Positions 1 through 6,653 of a DNA stretch of 18,216 nucleotides are shown here, piece by piece (within the stretch, counting starts at the first letter, position 1; each line of letters opens with the position of its first letter). Below the pieces are notes generated by a model. The model ran no database searches. It had not been told where the DNA came from and saw only the letters and a list, made by a program, of their open reading frames with translations. The stretch comes from Baffinella frigidus (lineage: Eukaryota > Cryptophyceae > Cryptomonadales > Baffinellaceae), in NCBI GenBank assembly GCA_026770585.1, contig MU647030.1, positions 143,140 to 161,355 on the forward strand. The letters run 5' to 3'. The translations under genes were made by a program, and so were the position numbers.

Positions 1-26
1 GGGGGGGGGGGGGGGGGGGGGGGGGG
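1..26. repeat. Poly-G run at window edge
   Basis: Twenty-six consecutive G residues open the window. This could be a genuine homopolymer in this G-rich genome or a contig-end or gap-closing artefact. Nothing recognisable lies between it and the first inverted-repeat element at 114. Confidence 0.8.
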
Positions 27-113
27 CAGCTGTGGCGTGTTAAAGCTCGACCGCGCACGAGCCAGGAGGCGAGATGGGAAGAGGGGTCGCGCTGGAACAC
101 AGCGGCAGGGGCT

Positions 114-245
114 CCTACAGGGGTACCTCGCTCATAATAAACCGCGCGCCCCGTAGGACCCTACAGTACATGTAGGCCTATGCCTAGGGCCCTACGGTGG
201 GCCTGAGGGGGGTGCGGTTGCTTATGAGCGAGGTACCCCTGTAGG
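114..245. mobile_element. MITE-like inverted-repeat element, family A copy 1
   Basis: The ends form inverted repeats of about 32 bp with two mismatches (114-145 and 214-245). They start TACAGGGGTACCTCGCTCAT and end with its complement. A TA lies at each outer end, as expected for a TA target-site duplication, so the element proper would be CAGGGG...CCCCTG. It has no coding capacity. The interior has CCTAGGGCCCTACGG, which is shared with family B. TA duplication plus short TIRs fits Tc1/mariner-type MITEs; that assignment is inference. Confidence 0.75.
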
Positions 246-412
246 CCCTCACGTCTCCTTGCGGGGAGTGGTGCCACTTCTGAGCGAAAACAACGTCTGA
301 GATATTTGTAAATAAATGGAATTATTCTGATTTTTTTTGGACCCAGAGAGAGGTCACGCTGTCCATACAGCCGCCATGGCCGCCATGCATTCCCACCCGT
401 CTCATCGCTACT

Positions 413-414
<2 letters not shown>

Positions 415-445
<31 letters not shown>
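415..445. repeat. (GA)n microsatellite
   Basis: An uninterrupted GA dinucleotide run of about 15 units. It lies between two related sequences containing CCGCCATG (near 371 and 466). A third related piece, GGCCATGCAT, is at 645, so the surrounding 340-670 bp looks like a degenerate local duplication. I see no credible gene between 246 and 717. Confidence 0.85.
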
Positions 446-448
<3 letters not shown>

Positions 449-526
449 TATCACTACCAACACGGCCGCCATGTATGCACCCCCACCGAGGCTGTGTCTG
501 AGCAGGGGCGCCGAGCGAGGTCATGC

Positions 527-631
527 TATCCCTTAAGTGGCGAGTACGCGCATACGCCCTACCGTAGGGCCCTAGGACCTGCCTAGGACCTGGTGTGGGT
601 CTTTCAAGACCCCCTGGCCACTTAAGGGGTA
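527..631. mobile_element. MITE-like inverted-repeat element, family B copy 1
   Basis: The ends read TATCCCTTAAGTGGC and GCCACTTAAGGGGTA, an inverted repeat of about 14 bp with one mismatch, with TA at each outer edge. The interior is largely palindromic around CCCTACCGTAGGGCCCTAGG. The same core occurs in family A although the terminal repeats differ. About 105 bp long, with no coding capacity. A second copy lies at 10930-11062. Confidence 0.65.
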
Positions 632-717
632 TAATACTCCACGTGGCCATGCATCCCCTCCCGTTTAGTGATCACACAGCACGGCCGTGCAAAGCTTGTC
701 CGGGGGAGAGCACTGCT

Positions 718-838
718 TACAGGGGTACCTCGATCATAAGAAACCGCCCCCCCCCTAGGACCACCATAGGGCCCTAGGCATAGCCCTACTGTAGGGTCCT
801 AGGGGGGGGCGGTTTCTTATGAGCGAGGTACCCCTGTA
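718..838. mobile_element. MITE-like inverted-repeat element, family A copy 2
   Basis: The left end is TACAGGGGTACCTCGATCAT and the right end is its complement with one difference. The inverted repeat runs about 40 bp into the C-rich/G-rich interior (CCCCCCCCTAGGA against TCCTAGGGGGGGG). TA flanks both ends. About 121 bp; almost the whole element can fold into one hairpin. Confidence 0.8.
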
Positions 839-886
839 CATGGGTTGCTCCGAACTTGCTCCAACACCAGGGCACAACGCCTGCGG

Positions 887-1004
887 TACAGGGGTACCTC
901 GCTCATAAGAAACCTCCTCCCCCTAAGACCCTACAGTAGGACTGTGCCTAGGGCCCCTCGGTGGTCCTAGGGGGGAAGTTTCTGGTGAGCGAGGTACCCC
1001 GGTA
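887..1004. mobile_element. MITE-like inverted-repeat element, family A copy 3
   Basis: The left end is TACAGGGGTACCTCGCTCAT and the right end is GAGCGAGGTACCCCGGTA, so one base of the terminal CCCCTG has changed. The interior again contains CCTAGGGCCC. TA lies at both edges. It sits 48 bp from copy 2, so 718-1004 holds two neighbouring copies. Confidence 0.78.
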
Positions 1005-1095
1005 GGCCCCTGCTTGGAGCCTACGACACCCCTGGGCAGCGTTTCCTTCCCTGGTGTGCGGAAAGCGGTTTCTCAAGGTAGAGGCGATTCGAAGG

Positions 1096-1444
1096 TTCCG
1101 CACACCCTGGTGTGCGGAAAGCTCACGTTGAGTGCAGGGAGAGACGCTCTGCGTGGCACCACTTTACTGCTGCACAAAGGTGCAGTCATATATATTTGGA
1201 CTCTGATAGAGTCCAAATATAGGGATGTACTTGATGCCGAAGCAATTGCTGAGGCATCATTTTGTGCACGACGCTAGTCGTGCACAACACGTAAACGTAG
1301 GTCCTACGGTCCTACGACTCGTCCTACGACTCTCCTTCGGCTCTACAACGTCCTACTCTCGAGTCTTCCTACGACTCGTCCTACTACTCTACGGCGCTAG
1401 AGTCTTCCTACATTCCTGCTTTAAGCACTCGCCACAAAGCAGGA
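1096..1444. other. Cluster of small hairpins, no gene
   Basis: Several near-perfect stem-loops follow one another: 1096-1119 (11-bp stem, loop CT), 1170-1185 (6-bp stem, loop AAAG), 1192-1220 (13-bp stem, loop GAT), 1233-1258 (GATGCC/GGCATC around AGCAATTGCT), 1262-1287 (11-bp stem, loop GCTA) and 1414-1444 (9-bp stem). Between 1300 and 1410 lie degenerate TCCTACGACTC tandem units. I recognise no protein or known RNA family. Short loops and perfect stems make this look like a structured element or nested hairpin repeats. Confidence 0.7.
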
Positions 1445-1599
1445 TTCAGCACCCCCCTCCTCCCGAGAACCACTTCCTAAAAGAGGACTCAACGCAACCC
1501 CTGAAGGCTTGTGCTGGAGCTCGAATGCTGTAGAGAAGTGCCTTGGCATGCGCTGGCGGGAGGTTTCGTGGCTGCAGCGACGGCTGTGCGCCGCGACCC

Positions 1600-2388
1600 T
1601 CACACTTGGTCCAGCACCATCCGCAGCACCCCCGGGTCAAGCTCCCGCGCCCACGACCCCTCCCCGAGCCGCTCCTCCTGCCCCATGGCAAACGCGACGC
1701 ACTTGGCCCTTCGAATCGCCTCTGCCTTGATCATCCCCGCGATCTGGAGGTGTGGGAGGCTCCCCGCGAAGCTCGACGCGACCTCCATCGGAGTCTTTCC
1801 GAAGCAGTCCTGAGCCGATAAAGATGCCCCCTTGTCCAGCAGCTGCTGCGCCACCGCCGCGTGCCCCCCCTGTGCAGCCCAGTGCAGGCTCGTGTAGCCG
1901 CAGATGTCCTTTGCCGAGACCTCCGACCCGTGCTCAAGTAGCGCTGCACAGCAGAGCGTGTGGCCCTCCTGTGCGCTGCACAGCTGGGGCGTCACGCCGC
2001 AGATCGTCTTGGCCGAAACCTCCGCCCCATGCTCGAGGAGGTGCAGCAGCACCGCCTCGTGGCCGCCAAGCGCCGCGCGATGCAACGGGGTCCGTCCGTC
2101 GTTCTCCCGGGATGACACCTCCGCCCCGTTCTGAATCTGAAGCAGCACGGCCAGGAGATGGCCCTTCGAGGCGGCGTCGTGAAGCGCGGATGGAGATTCG
2201 ACAGGCGCGGGGGGCTGGGCCGAGTGCGGAGGGCGTGTCCCCTCGATAAACAGCGCCCCCCCCCGTGTTGCACCTCTGCGGGCGTCATTTCGTGCAGACG
2301 CGAACGGACACGTGACCACGGCCATATCTGCAACACGGGGGGGGGCGCTGTTTATCGAGGGGACACAGCTGTTTTGTCTATGAGCCAC
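1600..2388 (-). CDS. Ankyrin-repeat protein, possibly 5'-altered
   Basis: The ORF encodes 262 residues. About four ankyrin units of 33 residues are readable: roughly 66-95 (SALHDAASKGHLLAVLL), 96-128 (DGRTPLHRAALGGHEAVLL), 129-161 (diverged, CGVTPQLCSAQEGH) and 162-194 (CGYTSLHWAAQGGHAAVAQQ), then a partial fifth (GKTPMEVA). The C-terminal tail after residue 225 contains AKCVAFAMGQEERLG and ends ELDPGVLRMVLDQV. Ankyrin repeats are protein-binding scaffolds; the partner cannot be told. Third codon positions are GC-rich. Residues about 8-52 come from a 38-bp perfect inverted repeat and its spacer (2235-2366), so the ATG at 2388 may not be the ancestral start. An upstream exon or a start after the repeat is possible; an in-frame ATG at codon 22 also lies in the spacer. 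The ankyrin assignment is firm, gene integrity is not. Confidence 0.75.
   Translation of the reverse strand: MAHRQNSCVPSINSAPPRVADMAVVTCPFASARNDARRGATRGGALFIEGTRPPHSAQPPAPVESPSALHDAASKGHLLAVLLQIQNGAEVSSRENDGRTPLHRAALGGHEAVLLHLLEHGAEVSAKTICGVTPQLCSAQEGHTLCCAALLEHGSEVSAKDICGYTSLHWAAQGGHAAVAQQLLDKGASLSAQDCFGKTPMEVASSFAGSLPHLQIAGMIKAEAIRRAKCVAFAMGQEERLGEGSWARELDPGVLRMVLDQV
2235..2366. mobile_element. Inverted-repeat element with 38-bp perfect arms
   Basis: Positions 2235-2272 and 2329-2366 are exact reverse complements, including a run of nine C against nine G, separated by 56 bp. Outer ends read GTGTCCCCTCGATAAACAGC and its complement. No clear target-site duplication is visible. Perfect arms suggest recent insertion or gene conversion. 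It overlaps the 5' part of the ankyrin ORF and stays open in that frame. Confidence 0.75.
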
Positions 2389-2402
2389 CTCCCTTTCAGA
2401 GA

Positions 2403-2453
2403 AACCTAAAAGGGGTTTAGGATTTAGGGAGGGGTTAGGGAGGGTTTAGGGTG
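2403..2453. repeat. Telomere-like G-rich tract
   Basis: Short degenerate run of TTTAGG/TTAGGG-type units (GGGTTTAGGATTTAGGGAGG and similar). It lies directly between the ankyrin ORF and the next inverted-repeat element. Confidence 0.6.
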
Positions 2454-2462
2454 GGCCCAGAG

Positions 2463-2639
2463 TACCACCAGCCCTCCGAGGCGGCTCAAATTGTGCTCTG
2501 GAATACAAATCCCAAAAGTTGATTTTGCAGCGAAAATACCTCAAACATTAACAGCCGACCCCCTTAAAAGAGGGGGCTGCAAGGTAAAATGGCTCAAACC
2601 CCGGACCACAATTTGAGCCACCTCCCAGGGCTAGTGGTA
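2463..2639. mobile_element. MITE-like inverted-repeat element, family C
   Basis: Arms 2464-2495 and 2607-2638 pair over 32 bp with four mismatches (GGCTCAAATTGTG against CACAATTTGAGCC). TA lies at both outer edges. A central smaller hairpin (CCCCCTTAAAAGAGGGGG) is at 2558-2575. About 177 bp and noncoding. A solo end-like piece, TGAGCCACCTCCC, occurs at 2381-2393. Confidence 0.7.
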
Positions 2640-2720
2640 GGCTCAGGTTGGGTTTAGAGTTTGGCGAGAGTTTAGGGTTGAGGGTTGAGGGCTGAGGGTA
2701 AACAGTTAAGGGTTAACGAG
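2640..2720. repeat. Telomere-like G-rich tract
   Basis: Degenerate GGGTTTAG/GGGTTGAG units (for example GTTTAGGGTTGAGGGTTGAG). It borders the exon-like segment on the minus strand. Confidence 0.6.
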
Positions 2721-2772
2721 TGGCAGGAAAATCGCTGATTATTCAACAGTCGTGCGGGGGGTTCAACCTTGG

Positions 2773-3084
2773 AACGAATCATGTTGGCGCAGTCGCCCCC
2801 TGCGTCGCGACACGTACCCAGAGCGGCCATCACTCTCAGGCCGAGTGAGGTCACGCGCTGCAGGATGCCGCCAACAGCCACGTCCGTGCAAAGCGTGTGC
2901 CGGATGAACACGTCGTCTGCAGGGTAGAGTAGAGGACGGCGGAAAGCCCTGCGCAACACCGATTAATGGTTTAGAGTTGGGGTGCAGGGTCCCGACCAGA
3001 GGGTATACCAAGTGTAAAAGACCCGCCCGCGTCGAGAACGTGGTGTACGTCAGATCGTAAATGGTCACTTCCCGCTGAGATCAA
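2773..3084 (-). pseudogene. Possible exon fragments, unidentified protein
   Basis: On the minus strand, 2951-2773 reads RPLLYPADDVFIRHTLCTD and continues VAVGGILQRVTSLGLRVMAA with GC-rich third positions. It is preceded by a plausible 3' splice site (TTGCGCAG) and followed by AAG/GTTGAA, a possible donor. Upstream, 3084-2995 reads EVTIYDLTYTTFSTRAGLLH after another acceptor-like ATCTCAG. Between them lies a short telomere-like piece (2960-2995). The phases of the two segments do not join cleanly with the obvious GT/AG sites, so this may be a decayed gene. I do not recognise the protein. Confidence 0.3.
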
Positions 3085-3099
3085 GATCAGGTCGGACGT

Positions 3100-3580
3100 G
3101 ACCATTGAAACGTGGGGGTCCAACACCTCTCCTGGGCTTTAAAATGCAACAAAAAACAATCGACGGACACCAACCCCTGATGGTTTAGTCTTGCTGAAGA
3201 TTACTACACGCGAAGCACTGTGTCGGACGCTAACGAATCTGAACCTGGGAATGAACCGTCTGTAGGAGCGCATCCCAGCGACGATCGGCTCAAGCAGCTC
3301 ACAGGTCTGGCTTTGGTTCTCTTCTGAGTGCTGGAGGCAGAGGATCTTAGATCTCCACACGGTGGGCTACGAAGGTTTCGTTGGGGCTGGAATTCAGGGT
3401 GTTAATGTGACCAAATTGCACCATAAAATCCTTCAAGATGAATGCCTCGAGGCAAGTTGACTTTTGGTGAAAGGTTTGTAGTCCACCGTGTGGTAGGGTG
3501 GTGTTTTGCCTGTTAGCCGACAGCTTCAGGCCCGGGAGAGTCGGAAACGGCAACTTGGGAAACGGCACGCCATGGCCTGT
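3100..3580. other. Non-repetitive spacer with an inverted repeat
   Basis: There are no telomere-like units here. Two short minus-strand reading frames (3139-3360 and 3347-3568) look more protein-like than chance but show no recognisable domain and are in different frames. An inverted repeat of 19 bp with two mismatches (3355-3373 against 3475-3493, CCACACGGTGG core) brackets about 140 bp, so part of this may be another small element. Confidence 0.45.
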
Positions 3581-3735
3581 AGGGTATAGGGTTTAGGGTT
3601 GAGGGTGTGGGATTTGAGGTTTGGGGTTTGGGGTTTGGGGGTAAAGGTTTGGGGATTGGGGTTTGGGGTTTGGGGTTTAGGGTTTGGGTTTGGAGTTGAG
3701 GGTTTTGGGTCAGATGTTTGGGGTTTAGGGGCTGC
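3581..3735. repeat. Telomere-like G-rich array (TTTGGGG/TTTAGGG)
   Basis: Degenerate heptamers dominated by GGTTTGGGG and GGTTTAGGG fill the interval on the plus strand. Variation between units is high, so this is an old interstitial tract rather than a true telomere end. Confidence 0.75.
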
Positions 3736-3755
3736 ACGCGCAAGCACGCACTCTG

Positions 3756-3822
3756 GGAGGCGTGTCGGGATCCCAGCAACGGTCCAACGGTCGCACCGTT
3801 GCTGGGATCCCGACACGCCTCC
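3756..3822. other. Perfect 28-bp stem hairpin inside telomere-like array
   Basis: Arms 3756-3783 and 3795-3822 are exact reverse complements (GGAGGCGTGTCGGGATCCC outward to AACGGT) with an 11-nt loop. G-rich telomere-like tracts lie on both sides in the same orientation. No TA duplication or known RNA motif is seen. It could be a very small fold-back element or a structured RNA. Confidence 0.75.
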
Positions 3823-3860
3823 GAAGCAGCGAGAGAGGGCACGCGCCAAGGGGTCCCGAT

Positions 3861-4010
3861 TTGGGGGTTAGCGTTTGGGGTTTAGGGTTTCAGGTTTCAG
3901 GTTCAGGGTTAAGGGTGTGGGGTTTGGGGCTTGGGGCTTGGGGTGTGTGGTTTGGGGTTCGGGGTTTGGGGTTTGGGTTTTAGGGGATAGGTTTTAGGTT
4001 TTATGGTTGA
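3861..4010. repeat. Telomere-like G-rich array
   Basis: A continuation of the TTTGGGG/TTTAGGG-type repeat after the 3756-3822 hairpin. Confidence 0.7.
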
Positions 4011-4038
4011 GGCGCTAAACCATAAAACCTAAAACCTA
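3988..4038. repeat. 21-bp perfect inverted repeat at array end
   Basis: TAGGTTTTAGGTTTTATGGT at 3988 pairs with its complement ending at 4038; the stem is 21 bp and the loop 9 nt. The telomere-like strand therefore folds back on itself exactly where the next element begins (4039). Confidence 0.7.
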
Positions 4039-4521
4039 AGGGTGGTTATATCGGACTTCTGCCGATATCTTGTCAGAGCTATCGGCTCGTATCAGCGTTC
4101 CAGCGGATAACAGCCGATAACTCCCTCTCCCACGGCGACTTCCTGGAGGTGCTTCTTGGGGGGGTTTCATCCTAGGGAGGAGGTGGAACTTCATGAAAAA
4201 GTCTCCTCTAAAAGTACCCCTGTATGGCGATCCCTAGGAGGGGGGCCGCTCTCCCTTGTATGGTGGTCCTCAGAGCGTGGGGGGGGGCGGAATTGTTTTC
4301 CCCTTTTGCTGGCCGGAATTGTTGTCCCCTCATGACATACTAAGACCCTTTTTGACAGAAAAGGCCCCCCTTGGGCCTTAGAGGGCTTAGAGGCTTCCCC
4401 AGAGCCCCCAGCCGATATATGAAAGGCTTTTATCGGCACTCCAGGCGATGAGTCCGATACGGCCCGATATCGGGCCCCAGCTGATAACTCCCGATAAGGG
4501 ATTGTCCGATATAACAACCCT
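4039..4521. mobile_element. Nonautonomous element with GCCGATAT subterminal repeats
   Basis: The ends match as an 18-bp inverted repeat with one mismatch: AGGGTGGTTATATCGGAC at left, and the complement of AGGGTTGTTATATCGGAC at right. Inside each end are many copies of GCCGATA or CGGATAAC in both orientations (4064-4115 and 4410-4505). Such subterminal clusters typically bind a transposase in DNA transposons. There is no ORF with a recognisable domain. The target duplication is unclear. The element is inserted between two telomere-like tracts. Superfamily unknown. Confidence 0.65.
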
Positions 4522-4524
4522 ACA

Positions 4525-4614
4525 AGTTTAGGGTTTGGGGTTTAGGGTTTAGGGTTTAGGGTTTAGGGTGCAGGGTTTAGTGTTTGGGGTTCAGGGTTTA
4601 GGGGTTAGGGTTTA
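4525..4614. repeat. Telomere-like G-rich array
   Basis: Near-perfect GGGTTTA units with a few GGGGTTC variants. The right edge runs directly into the stop codon of the minus-strand gene at 4612-4614. Confidence 0.8.
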
Positions 4615-5130
4615 GTGAGGCGCGCCTGCATCTGTCGCGACTGGCAGTGACGGGAGCTTGTCCTTGCGCTCGTGAGCCACCGCCCAGCACGTTGCAAGCA
4701 GAAGGGCAGACACCACCGAAAACGATGCTCCGACTGCAACGAGTTTCGGGATCTCTACCAGGAGGCCTTGCACCTGCAATCAAACGCCCCGTTTTAGCCC
4801 TCCCGCTGGAAGAGGAAGATAGGAAGGAGTCTTCCTGCCGCCCCATCTTCGGTTCAGCGTTCGGGCCTCCCCAAGAGACAAGCACGAGCTTGGAGACACA
4901 GACATCCAAAGGTGGTGCAGGTACGTCGGGGAGGGTCTGACTTGGGCGGCGGGCGCAGAGAGGCTGCCCTTGCGGAGAGAGGCTGCCCTTGCTGCCCTTG
5001 CGGTCGCACGACTCTTCAGGGAAGCGAGGACCGGACGAGGTAAGGTGATGATGGCATCAACGCAGCATAGCGCTGACCACAGCGCCAGCACGGCGAGGAG
5101 CGCGGTTGCGCCTCGGCGTTCCCGACCCAT
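4612..5130 (-). CDS. Two-exon small membrane protein with plastid-type leader
   Basis: Exon 1 is 5130-4942 and exon 2 is 4773-4612, joined in frame across a 168-nt intron (donor CAA/GTCAGA, acceptor TTGCAG/GTG). This gives 116 residues. Residues 1-26 form a signal peptide with a hydrophobic core (ATALLAVLALWSALCC). Residues 27-63 are rich in R, A and S and acid-free, like a transit peptide. Exon 2 carries one transmembrane segment (VAVGASFSVVSALLLATCW, about 75-93), then a basic stretch (HERKDK) and a short tail ending APH. This layout resembles nuclear-encoded small thylakoid or plastid membrane subunits, but I do not recognise the family. An in-frame TGA just upstream of exon 2 supports splicing. 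A stronger donor (GAC/GTACCT at 4925) exists but shifts the frame. The TAA stop is supplied by the telomere-like CTAAACCC repeat. Confidence 0.6.
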
Positions 5131-5475
5131 CTGGGCGACGTGTGGCTATGCCCACGCGAGAGAAGCTTGCTTGCCAGTACTGTAAAGAAGAATTGACAGC
5201 TGGCAAGAAGAATTGACAGCTGGCAAAGACTTTCCGCGTGCACGAGACATCTCTTGGTTCGTTGAACAGACGCGTCATGTCCGGACATGGCTGACAAGGC
5301 AAAGGGGATCTCACTTCCCTATCGGACAAGGATGACGGCTTTTCTAAAGTGTAAAGTTGACCTCGCCAGAAACACGGCAAAAGTCACAGGTTTGCGACTC
5401 TTTTAATGTTTTTTTCTTTGTATCAAGATGACATTTTTTTTCTGTGACCGAAGGGGGCGCTAAGTTTCGAGGAAA
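5131..5475. promoter_or_regulatory. Divergent intergenic region with 20-bp tandem repeat
   Basis: This 345-bp gap separates two genes transcribed away from each other and probably holds both promoters. Two exact 20-bp units containing AAGAATTGACAGCTGGC lie at 5185-5204 and 5205-5224, close to the minus-strand start. T-rich runs (5400-5445) precede the plus-strand start. No canonical TATA box is obvious. A regulatory role is inference. Confidence 0.4.
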
Positions 5476-5802
5476 ATGAGGGGCTGCTGGGTAGTAGCGG
5501 TGCTCATTTTGCCATGGGCGGCCGGCCTCGCCCCGCCTTCGATCTCCATTGCGAAAGCGTCATGGTCGCACACCCCGTCGCAGCTGAAGCTGAGGGGTGG
5601 GAGCGGGTGGGACGGCCCTGATCGCGGCGACGAGCAGTTTGACTCGTATGTTGCGGCACGCATCCGTAACAGCGAGGACGCTGCGAAGACGGAGGAACCC
5701 TGGAAGGAGAAGGTGCGACATGATCCAAATTCCACCTTCGCATACGAACCCCTGGCATCTGGGGTTCCTCGCCGCCGTCAGAATCTGTATCCCAGACCAT
5801 GA
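5476..5802 (+). CDS. Short leader-bearing protein with LRGG motif
   Basis: An intronless ORF of 108 residues. Residues 4-18 are a hydrophobic signal core (CWVVAVLILPWAAGL), followed by a basic/hydroxylated stretch and KLRGG at 38-42. From my recollection, LRGG-like ends of targeting leaders are common in secondary-plastid algae; I could not verify this here. The remaining 66 residues (GWDGPDRGDEQFDSYVAARI onward) are polar and charged, with no transmembrane segment and no domain I recognise. The ATG is preceded by GAGGAAA, giving A at -3, a favourable context. It diverges from the 4612-5130 gene. The mature part would be soluble. Confidence 0.6.
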   Translation: MRGCWVVAVLILPWAAGLAPPSISIAKASWSHTPSQLKLRGGSGWDGPDRGDEQFDSYVAARIRNSEDAAKTEEPWKEKVRHDPNSTFAYEPLASGVPRRRQNLYPRP

Positions 5803-5935
5803 GTCTCATAAACGCTGACTTGGTTTCTGGTGTGGGCGAGCATGATCCCATTTTGGATCAACTCAAGCACCCCATGAGAACCTCCCTTTGATCCCCTCTT
5901 CACGAGCCTCTGCACTGGAGAGCTAAACGCAATCC
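5803..5935. other. 3' flank of the 5476-5802 gene
   Basis: No further ORF and no clear AATAAA are seen before the dispersed repeat begins at 5936. Presumed 3' untranslated and intergenic sequence. Confidence 0.4.
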
Positions 5936-6020
5936 GAAAGCAAAAATGCTTTCTCTGCAGTCCTTTCTACGGAAGAGCGTGTCGTTGGCATATGTTGGGA
6001 GCATTTAAAACCTAAAGGAC
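5936..6020 (-). repeat. Dispersed repeat R, copy 1
   Basis: The reverse complement contains CCTTTAGGTTTT, CCCAACAT, AACGACACGC and TTCCGTAGAAAGG followed by CTGCAGAGAAAGCATTTTTG. It matches the plus-strand copies at 7381-7468 and 11151-11240. About 85 bp and noncoding. Class unknown. Confidence 0.75.
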
Positions 6021-6050
6021 CTAATGTCAACGACAACCGAGGTATTATTC

Positions 6051-6151
6051 TAGGAAAAATCTGGTGCAGACCCCAGATGTTTTCCTAACCTCGCCTCAAT
6101 TCTTGCACCGTGCATTCTCACTTTCGAATAAAGTCAATAAGTGTCAATAAG
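6051..6151 (+). repeat. Direct repeat with hairpin and AATAAA, copy 1
   Basis: About 100 bp, repeated at 6314-6413. It opens with a stem-loop (TAGGAAAAATCTGG against CCCAGATGTTTTCCTA), then CTCGCCTCAATTCTTGCACC, and ends TTCGAATAAAGTCAATAAG. The AATAAA could act as a polyadenylation signal for transcription coming from the left. Confidence 0.75.
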
Positions 6152-6313
6152 CTCTGTTTCACTCGGGTTGACTAAATCGATTGTGTCCTTTTATTCGTCC
6201 CACATCGTCAAAAGTCTACTTTTTCCAAGGGAATTTATCAACTTTTGGCGAACCGTTGCGATTTGGGCTTGATTTTGTCGAGCCCCACACATGGGTAGTG
6301 GCAGTTTCTTGAG

Positions 6314-6413
6314 TAGGAAAACTCTGGTGCAGTTCCCAGACTTTTTCCTAATCTCGCCTCAATTCTTGCACCGTGCAATTCACTTTCGAATAAAGTCAAT
6401 AAGTGTCAATAAG
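6314..6413 (+). repeat. Direct repeat with hairpin and AATAAA, copy 2
   Basis: Same layout as copy 1: hairpin TAGGAAAACTCTGG/CCCAGACTTTTTCCTA, then CTCGCCTCAATTCTTGCACC and TTCGAATAAAGTCAATAAG. Identity is high in the 3' half. The 162 bp between the copies hold no recognisable gene. Confidence 0.75.
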
Positions 6414-6452
6414 CCCAGTGCCCGATTCAATAAGATTCAAGTGGAGCAGAGC

Positions 6453-6650
6453 TACCACGCAAGAGTGTAGGGCAGAGTGGCCTGCAGGAGAAATAGCCAG
6501 ATCTGGTCCAGATCTGGCTATTTTGAAAAGTTCATAAGTCAACATTCTCCGCCGAGAAAAATCGAAATTTCGGTCAAATTTCGGAAAGTTTATACAAATT
6601 CCGTGTGAACTGACTTGTTTCCCAGGTCAGTCTTACACTCTTGCGTGGTA
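6453..6650. mobile_element. MITE-like element with central palindrome
   Basis: Perfect 18-bp inverted ends (CTACCACGCAAGAGTGTA at 6452 and its complement at 6634-6651), with TA at both edges. Inside, 6491-6523 is a 16-bp perfect palindrome with a one-base centre (AAATAGCCAGATCTGG). About 198 bp and noncoding. It abuts the next element at 6654. Confidence 0.75.
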
Positions 6651-6653
6651 GGC

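Noticed and set aside
1752-2249. 165-codon plus-strand ORF
   Set aside because: Antisense of the ankyrin ORF in GC-rich DNA; Pro/Arg-rich with no domain.
3139-3568. Two overlapping minus-strand frames of 73 codons
   Set aside because: No recognisable domain, different frames, and an inverted repeat explains part of the interval; kept only as a remark in the spacer entry.
4612-4773. Identity of the exon 2 peptide as a named photosystem subunit
   Set aside because: I compared it mentally with PsbX, PsbW, PsbY, PetM and PetG and saw no convincing match, so no symbol is given.
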